A DNA stretch of 47,687 nucleotides from Pseudomonadota bacterium (GCA_021849075.1 JAJZTH010000023.1:1-47687); one strand, 5' to 3'. Shown: positions 25,673 through 34,978, counted from the stretch's first letter. Numbers and translations are program-made. The notes: generated from the letters alone by a model not told the origin.

Positions 25673-28519
25673 TTACAGCTTGAAGCGTGCGCCAATTTGA
25701 AGAGTGCGCCCGAAGTGCAGCTGCTCATAATTGCGATTGGCATCGAGATCAGTGTAGCGATCGCGATATTCGTCGGTCAGGTTGATGCCTTCCAGCGACA
25801 ATTCGATCCAATCGGTCAGCTTGTACCGTACCGACGCATCGACATTAACCGTGCTGTTATAACCTTCGAAAATATTGCCGGTGCCGCTATTCTGGTCGAT
25901 ATAGCCGCTACGATAGCTGGCCGAAACACGCGCCGAGAATTTCTCATCCTCATAATAAAGCGTGCCGTTGAACGCCCGCTTCGACAGGCCGAACAGGGTC
26001 GCGTTGCGCACCGATGCGATATTGCCGCCGCCCGGCACCACGGCCGGACCGGACACCGTATAGCTGGCGCTGGAATCCACGAAGGTCGCGTTCACGATCC
26101 CGCCGAAATGCGACAGGAAGCCCGGCAGGAAGGTGAAGGGCGCCTGCACCGCCAGCTCGATCCCCTTCAGGCTGGCGCCGCTGCCGTTAACGATCGTGTT
26201 GATCGCCCAGCCTTCGGGCCGTTCGGGCTGGATCGCTGGGGGCGAACTGGGCGGAATGACCGACAGCGGAAGGCCCGTCGATGCAAAGGTGCCGGTGATC
26301 GTCTGGCTGATCGGGAAGCTTTGCACATCCTTCTTGAACGCGGCCACGGAAAAGACCGATTGCGGTGCGAAATACCATTCGACCGCGACGTCGTAGGCGG
26401 TCGCCCGGAACGGATCGAGGAAGGGATTGCCGAAACTGATGCGATAGTTGAAACCATCGACCGACCCACCCGGCGTCAGATTGCCAAGGCTCGGGCGCGT
26501 CATCACATCGGCAACGGAGGCGCGGACGATGATGTCCTTGTGCGGGAAAAAGGCAATATTCGCCGCCGGCAGCCAGTCTTCATAGGATCGCGACACGCTG
26601 ACCATTGCGCCATTATTCAGGCCGGCCGAACTCTGATCCGTCTTCACATAGCGAATGCCGGCATTGGCCGCATATTCCAGTCCGAAAATTTCACCCTTGG
26701 CGTCGAACTGGATATAGCCGCCGGTGGTCTTTTCCACCACGCCGCGCGTATTGCCAGCGTCCACCGCCAGCGGACGCTCATAGAGGTTGGTATAGTCGGT
26801 GCCGGTCGCCAGATTGGGCACCAGCCATTGCGTCGTCGTCCCCGCCGGCGCGCCCGCGCCCTTCAGCGTAAACAGCTGCGCCAGATCGGATGTCACCGGC
26901 AGGCCATAGATGGCGGTCGGGCCAAAGGCGCTGGTGTGCGAACAATTTACCGTCCCCAGCACCCGGTCCACGCCGCCATTGCCGCACACCACCGTATCGC
27001 GGGTATAGCCTTCCGTATCGAAGGCGAAGCGGCGATACACCGCGCCCGCCTTGACCGTGAAGCCTTCGGTCACATCCCATTCCGTGCGCAACTGAGCCGT
27101 GCGGAACTTGTTGATGGTGGACGACGGGCGGTCGCGAATTTCGGCCAGCTGGAAATTGGCAGGGTCGGTGACGCTGGTGCCAAATGTCAGCACGGGCCTC
27201 CGCGAATTGCTATAGTCATAGCTATAGCCCTGCGCATCGCGATCATCGAACACCAAAGTCGTTTCGACCGGGATCGACGCATCCGACTTGGAGAAACCAC
27301 CCAGCAGGGTGAAGCGGAAACTGTCGCTGATATCCTGATCCCAGGTCGCGCCCAATTGATAGAATTTGGTCTGCGACTTGCGCAGATAATGTTCGGTGCG
27401 AACCCAGGCGTCGTTCAGCGTCGCCGACACCATATTGCCCTTATCGTCATAGGTCGGATTGACCACGTCGATCGACCGTTCGTTGGAACGCAGCAGCACT
27501 TCGCCCCATTTCTCCTCGCGTGTTTCGCGGAAGCGGGAGAAGAGGCCGTCAATCGACACTTTGGTCGCGTCGCTCGGTGCCCACTGGATCGATCCGGTCA
27601 CGCCCAGCCGCTCGCGTTCCTGCGCAATTTCGCCATAACGCGGGATGCGCGGGTGAAAGGCCAGCGCCGCCTCATCGCAGGCCGCGCCCGCCACATAGGA
27701 TCCGCCGCTATTGGGCTGGGTGAAGCAGGGTACACCATCGACGCTGTCGAACCGCGCCTGCGACCAGCGCACCGTATTATTGCCCATCTGCTTGGTGTCG
27801 AGCTTAGAGTAAGCGGCTGAGAGCGCCACGCCCCACTGCCCGTCGTCCGACTTCCAGGACATGAGGCCCGCCAGTCGCGGCCCCCATTTCTTGCTGAGAT
27901 CATTATAGGAGCCGGTCGCCGAACCGACGAAGGTGAAGCCGCTCTTCCCTGCCAGCGGATTGCCAGTGTTGAGGTCCACCACCGCGCCCAGCGACCCTTC
28001 GTCCAGCGATGCCTCGGCGGTCTTGTGCACTACCAACGAACTGAACAGTTCCGACGCGAAGACATTGAAGTCAAACGCGCGGTCGCGGTTGGAACTGGCC
28101 CCATCGGTCGATGTCGCCACCGTTTCCAGCCCGTTTACCCGGACGCGCGTGAACTGCGCGCCCAGACCGCGCACCGTGATCGCGCGCCCCTCGCCGCCGT
28201 CGCGTTGGATCGAGATGCCGGGGATGCGTTGCAGCGATTCCGCCAGATTCTGGTCCGGGAATTTGGCGATGTCTTCGGCCACGATCGCATCCACCGATCC
28301 CACCGTCTGCCGCTTCAGGTTGATCGCCGCGCCCAGCGACTGGCGAAAGCCGGTGACGACGATATCGGCGACTTCGCCTTCAGGCGCGACGTCCTGCGCG
28401 ACCTGTGCCGCCGCCTCCTGCGCCAGCGCGCCGGCCGGCATCGCCAGTATCAGCGCCGCAAAAGACGCGCCAGCCAGCCAGCGCCGATCGTTGCGATGCA
28501 TATTGCCCTTTCCAGTCAT
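25673..28519 (-). CDS. TonB-dependent receptor for pectin-derived oligosaccharides
   Basis: 948 aa from ATG 28519 (GAGAGG 8 bases upstream; the open frame continues 62 residues further without coding character). A signal peptide is followed by the TonB-box-like EVADIVVTGFRQSL, the plug (PDQNLAESLQRIPGISIQRD, then GGEGRAITVRGLGAQFTRVRV) and a long 22-strand-type barrel. This is the sphingomonad/xanthomonad sugar-receptor subgroup whose plug carries FDFNVFASELF. Substrate is inferred from the surrounding pectin genes. An operator shared with the lyase and kduI genes lies 160 bases upstream of the start. Confidence 0.92.
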   Translation of the reverse strand: MTGKGNMHRNDRRWLAGASFAALILAMPAGALAQEAAAQVAQDVAPEGEVADIVVTGFRQSLGAAINLKRQTVGSVDAIVAEDIAKFPDQNLAESLQRIPGISIQRDGGEGRAITVRGLGAQFTRVRVNGLETVATSTDGASSNRDRAFDFNVFASELFSSLVVHKTAEASLDEGSLGAVVDLNTGNPLAGKSGFTFVGSATGSYNDLSKKWGPRLAGLMSWKSDDGQWGVALSAAYSKLDTKQMGNNTVRWSQARFDSVDGVPCFTQPNSGGSYVAGAACDEAALAFHPRIPRYGEIAQERERLGVTGSIQWAPSDATKVSIDGLFSRFRETREEKWGEVLLRSNERSIDVVNPTYDDKGNMVSATLNDAWVRTEHYLRKSQTKFYQLGATWDQDISDSFRFTLLGGFSKSDASIPVETTLVFDDRDAQGYSYDYSNSRRPVLTFGTSVTDPANFQLAEIRDRPSSTINKFRTAQLRTEWDVTEGFTVKAGAVYRRFAFDTEGYTRDTVVCGNGGVDRVLGTVNCSHTSAFGPTAIYGLPVTSDLAQLFTLKGAGAPAGTTTQWLVPNLATGTDYTNLYERPLAVDAGNTRGVVEKTTGGYIQFDAKGEIFGLEYAANAGIRYVKTDQSSAGLNNGAMVSVSRSYEDWLPAANIAFFPHKDIIVRASVADVMTRPSLGNLTPGGSVDGFNYRISFGNPFLDPFRATAYDVAVEWYFAPQSVFSVAAFKKDVQSFPISQTITGTFASTGLPLSVIPPSSPPAIQPERPEGWAINTIVNGSGASLKGIELAVQAPFTFLPGFLSHFGGIVNATFVDSSASYTVSGPAVVPGGGNIASVRNATLFGLSKRAFNGTLYYEDEKFSARVSASYRSGYIDQNSGTGNIFEGYNSTVNVDASVRYKLTDWIELSLEGINLTDEYRDRYTDLDANRNYEQLHFGRTLQIGARFKL

Positions 28520-28678
28520 CAGCTTTCCTCTCCCATCCCATCGTTCCCGGTCTTTCGCCCCATGGGCCAGACCGGTCCGTCCTGTGTCACGGTTGGGGTG
28601 GCGCGAACCGCATCCCCTCCCGCCGGAGCGACGCCGGCTTGTGCCGGTCCCGTGTCGCTGCCGATCCGTTTCCTTTTT

Positions 28679-28692
28679 GGAAACCGGTGTCA
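28679..28692. promoter_or_regulatory. Predicted LacI-family operator upstream of the TonB receptor
   Basis: GGAAACCGGTGTCA matches 12 of 14 positions of the locus consensus TGACACCGGTGTCA, including the central ACCGGT and the whole right half. It lies in the 293-base stretch between the receptor and the downstream end of the esterase gene, which otherwise holds no gene that I can see. Confidence 0.7.
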
Positions 28693-28812
28693 TAACCGAA
28701 ACCATAAATGCGCCCGGTGCGAAAGCCTGTCAATATCCCCGTTGCAATCCCCCCGTACACAGCATGGGAATCGACGCCATCAATCTGAATTAAAATGAAT
28801 TTTCTTGACGCC

Positions 28813-29829
28813 TCATGCTCCCACCAGCCCCTGACCGGACGCCCATCGCGCAAAAAGCTCGGGCCAAACGGCCACAGGCTTCCCTGCCGCGCGCCGCAAC
28901 CCGAAGCCATGTCCGCCCTGCATGAACAGATGCATGTCCACCGACAGTCCCTGCGCACGCCAGGCCCGGCGCAACAGCAGACTATTTTCGACCGACACCA
29001 CATCATCATCCTCGGCATGGACCAGAAAACAGGGCGGACAGGCCGGCGTCGCCTGTTCATGCGGCGAATGCCGTCGCTGCGCCTTGGCATCGGGCGATTC
29101 GCCGATCAGGTTGCGCCGCGACCCTTCATGCGCATCGGGCCGATACATCGACACGACGGGATAGATCGGCGCCGCCAGAAAAGGCCGCGCCGCCTGCCGG
29201 TCCGCGGCATCCACCGGTTCATATGTCTGCATCGCGAATCGCGTCGCCAGATCGGCGCACACATGCCCACCCGCCGAAAAGCCCATCGCTCCGACCCGCG
29301 CCGGATCAATGCCAAAATCCGCCGCCCGGTGACGGATCAGCCGCATCGCCCGCTGCGCGTCGGACAGAGCGACATCCGCCCCCGCCGCCCAGCCATCGCC
29401 CGGCAGACGATAGAAAAGCACGAAGACGCTGACGCCCCGCTGCGCCAGCCAGGGACCAATCTCATAGCCCTCCTTGTCGATCACCACCCAGCTATAGCCG
29501 CCGCCCGGCATTACCAGCATCGCCGCGCCATTGGGGTTACGCGCCCGAAAAACCGCCAGTCGTGGTCGAGCGATATGCAGCAAAGCGCGATCGTTTACTC
29601 CGGGATCGCTACTGCGCTCGCGCACCGTTTCGGCCGGCGGGACCGAAGCCATGCCTGGCGCGGTGCCCGGCCATAAATCGATCATCAAGTCCGGTTGAAC
29701 GGCTCCCGTCAACCCGGCCATTGCCGCGCCATCCGCCTTTCCGGCGCTCATCCTCTGCGCCAGACCGCGACCGGCTGCGCCAAACGCCAGCCCTCCGCCA
29801 ATCATCAGACTGCGGCGATCCACCTTCAT
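28813..29829 (-). CDS. Exported alpha/beta-hydrolase, acetyl/xylan-esterase type
   Basis: 338 aa from ATG 29829 (AGGAGAG upstream). The N-terminus MKVDRRSLMIGGGLAFGAAG is a Tat-like signal peptide. The fold is BD-FAE/acetylxylan esterase-like: MPGGGYSWVV oxyanion-hole strand, nucleophile Ser in GFSAGGH, catalytic Asp in HAEDDDVVSVEN, and His in GGHGFGLR. In this locus it most likely removes acetyl groups from pectin or its fragments in the periplasm. It is divergent from the pectate lyase gene across a shared operator. Confidence 0.85.
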   Translation of the reverse strand: MKVDRRSLMIGGGLAFGAAGRGLAQRMSAGKADGAAMAGLTGAVQPDLMIDLWPGTAPGMASVPPAETVRERSSDPGVNDRALLHIARPRLAVFRARNPNGAAMLVMPGGGYSWVVIDKEGYEIGPWLAQRGVSVFVLFYRLPGDGWAAGADVALSDAQRAMRLIRHRAADFGIDPARVGAMGFSAGGHVCADLATRFAMQTYEPVDAADRQAARPFLAAPIYPVVSMYRPDAHEGSRRNLIGESPDAKAQRRHSPHEQATPACPPCFLVHAEDDDVVSVENSLLLRRAWRAQGLSVDMHLFMQGGHGFGLRRAAGKPVAVWPELFARWASGQGLVGA

Positions 29830-29853
29830 GGCTCTCTCTCCTGACACAAGAAG

Positions 29854-29885
29854 GGCCGATCGGCGCGTGCAGACGCCGACCGGCC
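29854..29885 (-). promoter_or_regulatory. Hairpin in the esterase 5' leader
   Basis: Two 12-base arms (29854-29865 and 29874-29885) pair at 11 of 12 positions with an 8-base loop. On the minus strand the stem is followed by CTTCTT and then the esterase ribosome site. It resembles the terminator at 25634 in sequence (both have a TGCACGCGC loop region), so it could be an attenuator or a relic of a repeat. Confidence 0.4.
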
Positions 29886-29948
29886 ATCCGCCCCTCCCCC
29901 TTCCATATCGGGATGGGCAGTTGCCGGGCCATCACAAGGGCAGCGGAT

Positions 29949-29962
29949 GGACACCGGTGTCA
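29949..29962. promoter_or_regulatory. Predicted LacI-family operator in the esterase/pectate lyase divergent promoter
   Basis: GGACACCGGTGTCA, a 12-base perfect palindrome (GACACCGGTGTC) at its core, is identical to the site before kduI. It is 63 bases from the lyase start and 120 from the esterase start, placed to control both. Confidence 0.8.
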
Positions 29963-30024
29963 AAAACAGTTGCAGCCGATCCGTGGCAATGTCAAGAATG
30001 GAGGAAAGAGGAGAGTTGATCGCC

Positions 30025-31467
30025 ATGAAGCCCAATCCGGTCCGCCACCTGTCGCATTTGCTGTCGCTGCCGCTGGCTTCCCCCCTGCTGATCGGCCTGA
30101 CCGCCGTCACCCTGCCCCTTACCGCCATGGCTGCGCCGCCCGCAACGGCGCAAGCGACCAGCGCTCTCGCGTTCCCCGGCGCCGTCGGCTGGGCCGCTAC
30201 CACGCCGGGCGGACGCGGCGGGCGCATCATTCGCGTCACCACTCTCGCCCCTGATGGTCCTGGCAGTTTCAAAGCCGCGCTGGAGGCTAAAGGCCCCCGC
30301 ATCATCGTGTTCGAAGTCGGCGGCGTCATCGACATGGGGCGTGAAACGCTCAAGATCAGCGAACCCTATGTCACCATCGCCGGCCAGACCGCGCCCTCGC
30401 CCGGCATCACGCTCATCAAGACCGGCATCGACATCGCCACCCATGACGTCGTGATGCGCCATATCCGCATCCGCACCGGGGTCGACGGCCAGCCAAAACT
30501 CAGCGGCTGGGAAGCCGACGCCCTGTCCACCGTCGCCGCCCATCATGTCGTCATTGATCATTGCAGCTTCACCTGGGCGATTGACGAAAACATGTCCGCC
30601 TCCGGCCCACGCTTTGACGGCAAGACGCCTGACGAGTGGCGGCAGAACACCAGCCACGCCATCACCTTCTCCTATAATCTTGCGGCGGAAGGGCTGGCCG
30701 ACGCCAGCCACCCCAAGGGCGAGCATAGCAAGGGCACGTTGATCCACGACAATGCCAGCCAGATCCTGATCTGGCGCAACATCTATGCCCATAATATGGA
30801 GCGCAATCCGCTGGTGAAGGGAGGCGGTCAGGTCGAACTGGTCAACAATATCCTCTATGATCCGGGCGAACGCGCGGTCCATTACAACCTCATGGCGCTG
30901 GAATGGGGCGATCATCCCTATCAGACCGGCAAGATTTCCGCCGTCGGCAATGTGCTGCGCGGCGGCGTGTCGACCGCCACCGGCATGCCCTTCCTCACGC
31001 TGGGCGGCGATGGCGACCTCGACTATCATGGCAAGGACAATATTGCCGTCGACAAATTCGGCCAGCCGCTGCCGATGTTCGGCCGCTATGGCGAAACCCG
31101 CGCAAAGCTGAACGAACTTGCCGCCCCACCCGTCTGGTGGCCCGGGACGCAGGTGCTGCCGGCGCGCGATGTCGAGACACATGTCCTCGCTCGCGCCGGC
31201 GCCCGCCCCTGGGATCGTGATGCGGACGATCTGCGCGTCCTCTTCTTCGTGGCGGAGGGGCGCGGCGAGATCATCGACGATGAAAAACAGGTCGGCGGCT
31301 ATCCGAAAATGGCCCAGACCCGCGCGCCCTTTGTCGAGGCCGACTGGAATCTCGACACGATGGAGCCGAAATCGGGCCGTTATCCGGGACAAACAGCCGA
31401 AATCGCCGAACATCTGTCCGACCGCGACAAGATGATGCGACAGGGCGGGGCGGGAGAGCGCAAATGA
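30025..31467 (+). CDS. Secreted pectate lyase, PL1-type parallel beta-helix
   Basis: 480 aa from ATG 30025 (GGAGAG upstream). A signal peptide ends around ATAQA (residue ~45). The mature N-terminus AFPGAVGWAATTPGGRGGRI followed by IRVTTLAPDGPGSFKAALEA and VGGVIDM...YVTIAGQTAPSPG is characteristic of PL1 (subfamily 2-like) lyases. The beta-helix ladder includes VVIDHCSFTWAIDEN and WRNIYAHNMERNPLVKGG. It cleaves de-esterified homogalacturonan by beta-elimination to 4,5-unsaturated oligogalacturonides. Its stop codon overlaps the start of the cupin gene (ATGA). Confidence 0.92.
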   Translation: MKPNPVRHLSHLLSLPLASPLLIGLTAVTLPLTAMAAPPATAQATSALAFPGAVGWAATTPGGRGGRIIRVTTLAPDGPGSFKAALEAKGPRIIVFEVGGVIDMGRETLKISEPYVTIAGQTAPSPGITLIKTGIDIATHDVVMRHIRIRTGVDGQPKLSGWEADALSTVAAHHVVIDHCSFTWAIDENMSASGPRFDGKTPDEWRQNTSHAITFSYNLAAEGLADASHPKGEHSKGTLIHDNASQILIWRNIYAHNMERNPLVKGGGQVELVNNILYDPGERAVHYNLMALEWGDHPYQTGKISAVGNVLRGGVSTATGMPFLTLGGDGDLDYHGKDNIAVDKFGQPLPMFGRYGETRAKLNELAAPPVWWPGTQVLPARDVETHVLARAGARPWDRDADDLRVLFFVAEGRGEIIDDEKQVGGYPKMAQTRAPFVEADWNLDTMEPKSGRYPGQTAEIAEHLSDRDKMMRQGGAGERK

Positions 31468-31859
31468 TCCTTGCCCCCTTCCTACTGGCCGCCGCCGCAT
31501 CCGCGGCCCCGCCCATGGCGGTGATCGATGAAAAGGATGTGATACGCGAAGAGCCGACACCCCATGGCAAGATCGGCCTGAGCACCGCCTATCGTATCAG
31601 CGACGCCGTACCCCAGCCGCGCCGCATGGAATTTCGCAAGCGCATCCTGCATGTCGGCTCCGCCATCGGCTTGCACCCCATCGCCCATGATGAGGTTTAT
31701 TATGTCCTCTCCGGCACCGGCGACGTCACCTCCGACGGCGAAACCCGCAGCCTTACCCCCGGCATGACCGCGTACCTCTATGACGGCGCGATCGTGGGCA
31801 TCAAACAGACGGGCGTGGAGCCGCTGGCGCTGATCATCTCCTATCCAGTGAAGGAGTGA
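31464..31859 (+). CDS. Exported small cupin, possibly a KdgF-like pectin-fragment enzyme
   Basis: 131 aa, coupled to the pectate lyase by a 4-base overlap. The N-terminus MILAPFLLAAAASAAPP is a short signal peptide. A single cupin domain follows, with metal-site residues in GLHPIAHDEVYYVLSGTGDV and the second motif LTPGMTAYLYDGAIVGIKQ. KdgF, a small cupin of pectin loci, converts 4,5-unsaturated galacturonate to its open-chain keto form. This protein fits in size and context, but KdgF is cytoplasmic and this one appears exported. A simple sugar-binding or isomerase role is also possible. Confidence 0.8.
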   Translation: MILAPFLLAAAASAAPPMAVIDEKDVIREEPTPHGKIGLSTAYRISDAVPQPRRMEFRKRILHVGSAIGLHPIAHDEVYYVLSGTGDVTSDGETRSLTPGMTAYLYDGAIVGIKQTGVEPLALIISYPVKE

Positions 31860-32599
31860 AAGGGGGCAGCAGACCCAGGATATGCAAGGCTGCTGACCCA
31901 AATCTTCCCTACTTGTCCGCCACATCATTGGGCCTACGTCGATCAATCCCGCCCTGCGGGAAGGGCGGCATATGATATATATTGCTATCGCCAACGGACA
32001 TTATGTCCAATATTCACCGCCGTTTTCTCGTCATAAGGTAGGATATTAGTCGCTTGATGAGCGGGATATGTCATAGACGATGGAATGGATTCCGGTTTCT
32101 TTCATAATATTCAAGATTGCCGTGCTCGGAACTGGCATGTTTTTCGCCGTGAAATGGCACTATGACAAAGAAAAAAATAACCATAATAGCCAGGTCATTA
32201 GCACTGTTGGAAAGATAATCGCGGTTTTTGCGGTGGCGATACCCGGCCTTTTGCTCGCCACATTTACCTTTGCCAGAATGATCGGCTTGGACCTGACATT
32301 TCCTCAATAAAGATTGTATTCGCAATATATGCAAGGCATGATCAAACCAGATCAGAATTCTCGGCCTGAACCTCTCATTATCCTGTAAGCCAGCCCATGG
32401 CAGAGAGTCATTTCCAATAGCCCGCGCCTGTCCTATTTCGCGCCATCCTGTCATGGTTGCGCTGGCTCCTTGAACCGTGGCGGCCCATGCTGCTCAGGCC
32501 CATCACTACCCAAGTGTTCCAATAATAAAATTACCGAATTTTATTCTGAAATGTCCAGTTCGGCGGGAAATATGCGAAGTTAAGCGCATTATGCCCCAT
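31860..32599. other. AT-richer intergenic stretch with one small candidate gene
   Basis: 740 bases between the cupin gene and the 3' end of the carboxylesterase gene, lower in GC than the rest of the locus. Apart from the membrane-protein frame at 32080-32310 I see no supported gene; longer minus-strand frames here lack ribosome sites. A weak CAGCAG/CTGCTG hairpin follows the cupin stop near 31868-31898. Confidence 0.45.
32080..32310 (+). CDS. Small two-helix membrane protein
   Basis: 76 aa, MEWIPVSFIIFKIAVLGTGM..., with two hydrophobic segments at about residues 5-24 and 44-66 separated by a charged loop (HYDKEKNNHN). The codon use is AT-richer than in neighbouring genes, suggesting recent acquisition. 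The ribosome site is weak (GGGA 14 bases upstream). Function unknown. The regular two-helix hydrophobicity supports coding, but confidence is modest. Confidence 0.45.
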   Translation: MEWIPVSFIIFKIAVLGTGMFFAVKWHYDKEKNNHNSQVISTVGKIIAVFAVAIPGLLLATFTFARMIGLDLTFPQ

Positions 32600-34138
32600 T
32601 TAACTACCCGGCTGAACATAAGGGACGCGGGCAAACAAGCGCCGCTCCCATCCGCGCGGATCGTCCGCAACGCCGCTCTCGATGTCGAAGATCATGGTCG
32701 TTCGCTGGGCCAGCCGATACTGCTCCCAACCCGGATCGCCGCGCCGCGCAAAGGCGAGGAAGCGGTCCATCATTGCTGACGAAGCGGCCCGCGCGCCCGC
32801 GTCGGTTCCGGTGAAAGACCCCGGCGCATCCAGCGTGCCGAATGCCAACGCAATGTCCATGGTGTGTGGCGCCCCGCGCCTGGGCTGGGTCGGCGACTGG
32901 AAATCGACCTGATAGACCCAGGTCGGTGCATCCGCCCGCGCCCGCGCCTCCGCCTCGATCACCTGCCCCGGCCAGCTGCGCCCAGCAGTCGTCGCGGCAT
33001 AGAAGATGCGCTCGGCCGACCAGTCGGGATAATGCGTCCGATATTGGGCGACAATCCATTCGGGCGACAGATCCATCCGTAATTCGCCCGCCATCCGCGC
33101 CGGCAAATTGCCCCAGTCCAGCCCCACGATCAGCGGCCCGTCAGGATTGATGAAGGCCCGCGTTTCATCCCGGGTATTGCCCAGCATCATCGGAATCGCA
33201 TTACCCTGCGGCGCGGCATCGGGCCAGAAAGGGTGCCGCTCCAGCCATCTCATGTCCAGCACCGGTCCCATATAGACGCCGCCGCCCAATATCGGGTCTT
33301 GCGCCTCCAGCCCCTCGATCAGCCGCTCGACCGGCATCGTCAGCAGCGGATCGAGCCGATCCGGCGACACGCCCAGCTTGTCCAGATAGGCGGCGGTGCG
33401 GCGCGATCCATTGATCGGGCCGCTGGCCGTCACCTGTTGCCCGCTCATCGTGATGGCCCGTTGGAACAGACCCTTGGCGGCGGGCATCGCCATCATCGTC
33501 GCGATCTTCGCGCCCCCGCCCGACTGGCCGAAGACGAGGATATTGCCCGGATCGCCGCCGAAGGCCGCAATATTGTCCCGCACCCAGCGCAACGCCAGGA
33601 TCAGGTCCAGCTGCCCCGCATTCCCGCTGTCGGCAAAGCGTGGATCGAGCCGCGCCAGATAGAGATAGCCCAGCGCATTCAGCCGATGGTTGACCGTCAC
33701 CACCACCACATCGCGCGCCGCCAGATGCCGCCCGTCGTTCAACGGATCGACCACGCTGCCGTTGGAATAGGCACCGCCATGAATATAGAGCATGACCGGC
33801 CGCCGGGCCGCTGGCTCCAGTCCCGGCGTCCAGATGTTGAGGAACAGGCAATCCTCACTGGTCGCCGGCTGCTGCCCCTTTTGCGGGCAGGACGGCGCGA
33901 AACGGGTGGCCGGCTGAATGTCGCGCCAAGGCTCGGGAGAAACGGGCGCACGAAAGCGACCGCGCGCGCTATCCTGCCCATAACGCACCCCGCGAAATAC
34001 ATGCAGTCCGCCTTCGCGCGTCCCCCGAATGCGGCCGTTACGGGTCGCCACGACCGGATCACCCCGCGCCGCCCATGTCGGAGAGGATGCCAACATCAGG
34101 CCCGCCCCGATCAGGGTTCGCCGGTCGATCATCGGCAT
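32600..34138 (-). CDS. Exported type-B carboxylesterase
   Basis: 512 aa from ATG 34138 (AGGAGAGG immediately upstream; ATG 34132 is an alternative). A Tat-like signal peptide (DRRTLIGAGL...) precedes the carboxylesterase/lipase type-B fold: FRGVRYG, SEDCLFLNIWTP, nucleophile Ser in VFGQSGGGAK, and His in GAPHTMDI. Glu/Asp of the triad lies in the NTRDETRAF region. Here it most likely acts on methyl, acetyl or feruloyl esters of pectin. It is third in the minus-strand kduI-kduD-esterase unit. Confidence 0.85.
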   Translation of the reverse strand: MPMIDRRTLIGAGLMLASSPTWAARGDPVVATRNGRIRGTREGGLHVFRGVRYGQDSARGRFRAPVSPEPWRDIQPATRFAPSCPQKGQQPATSEDCLFLNIWTPGLEPAARRPVMLYIHGGAYSNGSVVDPLNDGRHLAARDVVVVTVNHRLNALGYLYLARLDPRFADSGNAGQLDLILALRWVRDNIAAFGGDPGNILVFGQSGGGAKIATMMAMPAAKGLFQRAITMSGQQVTASGPINGSRRTAAYLDKLGVSPDRLDPLLTMPVERLIEGLEAQDPILGGGVYMGPVLDMRWLERHPFWPDAAPQGNAIPMMLGNTRDETRAFINPDGPLIVGLDWGNLPARMAGELRMDLSPEWIVAQYRTHYPDWSAERIFYAATTAGRSWPGQVIEAEARARADAPTWVYQVDFQSPTQPRRGAPHTMDIALAFGTLDAPGSFTGTDAGARAASSAMMDRFLAFARRGDPGWEQYRLAQRTTMIFDIESGVADDPRGWERRLFARVPYVQPGS

Positions 34139-34213
34139 CCATCCTCTCCTGTCATTGCCGAAGGGGGGGTGGGAGGGTTCACCCTCCTTAGCATTAGCCT
34201 TGAACGGCTGGTG

Positions 34214-34969
34214 TCAGCGTGCGAGCCATCCGCCGTCGACGGCCAGAATATGGCCATGAATATAGTTGGCGGCGGCGGAAGAGAGGAACACCGCAGCCCC
34301 GCCAATGTCGCTCGCCGCACCCCAACGGCCGGCCGGGATGCGCTCTTGAATCTGGCGATTGCGCGTTTCGTCGGCCTGCAACGCGGCAGTGTTGTTGGTC
34401 GCGATATAGCCCGGCGCGATGGCGTTGACGTTCACACCCTTGGCCGCCCATTCATTCGCCAACAGCTTGGTCAGGCCCGCAATGCCGCTCTTCGACGCGG
34501 TATAGCTGGGCACGCGAATGCCGCCCTGAAAGGACAGAAGCGAAGCGATGTTGACGATCTTGCCGCCGCCCTGCGCAATCATGTGGCGACCCGCCGCCTG
34601 ACACAGAAAGAAGCTGGTTTTCAGGTTCGTGTCGATTACCGCGTCCCAATCTTCCTCGGTGAAATCGACGCTGTCAGCGCGGCGGATGATTCCCGCATTG
34701 TTGATCAGAATGTTGAGGCCGCCCAGCGTTTCGATCGTTTCATCAACGACGCGCTGAACGGGTTCGATGCTGCCAAGGTCGGCAGACACGATCTGCGCTT
34801 GGCGCCCCAACGCCCGTACTTTCTCGACGGTCTCCTCCGCCGGGGTGCGGCCTACGGCAGCGATGTCCGCACCGGCCGCCGCCAGAGACAGCGCAATCGC
34901 CTGCCCGATGCCGGTGTTCGCGCCGGTGACGATCGCCACCTTGCCGGAAAGATCAAAGGGGGTGGTCAT
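34214..34969 (-). CDS. kduD: 2-dehydro-3-deoxy-D-gluconate 5-dehydrogenase
   Basis: 251 aa (E. coli KduD 253). Short-chain dehydrogenase: TGANTGIGQA cofactor loop, NNAG, catalytic Ser in NIASLLSFQGG and SYTASKSG (YxxxK). The family-typical start DLSGKVAIVTGANTGIG and the end HILAVDGGWLAR are present. It reduces 2,5-diketo-3-deoxygluconate (DKII) to 2-keto-3-deoxygluconate with NAD(P)H. The start has a poor ribosome site, and a REP-like inverted repeat begins 9 bases upstream of it. Confidence 0.93.
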   Translation of the reverse strand: MTTPFDLSGKVAIVTGANTGIGQAIALSLAAAGADIAAVGRTPAEETVEKVRALGRQAQIVSADLGSIEPVQRVVDETIETLGGLNILINNAGIIRRADSVDFTEEDWDAVIDTNLKTSFFLCQAAGRHMIAQGGGKIVNIASLLSFQGGIRVPSYTASKSGIAGLTKLLANEWAAKGVNVNAIAPGYIATNNTAALQADETRNRQIQERIPAGRWGAASDIGGAAVFLSSAAANYIHGHILAVDGGWLAR

Positions 34970-34978
34970 GAAATCATC

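Noticed and set aside
25697..27820. A 707-codon plus-strand frame opposite the TonB receptor
   Set aside because: Antisense shadow with no start context. The receptor frame shows signal peptide, plug and barrel motifs.
34209..34222. A fifth LacI operator near CTGGTGTCAG before the carboxylesterase
   Set aside because: It lacks the central ACCGGT and the left half of the palindrome, and it overlaps the end of kduD.
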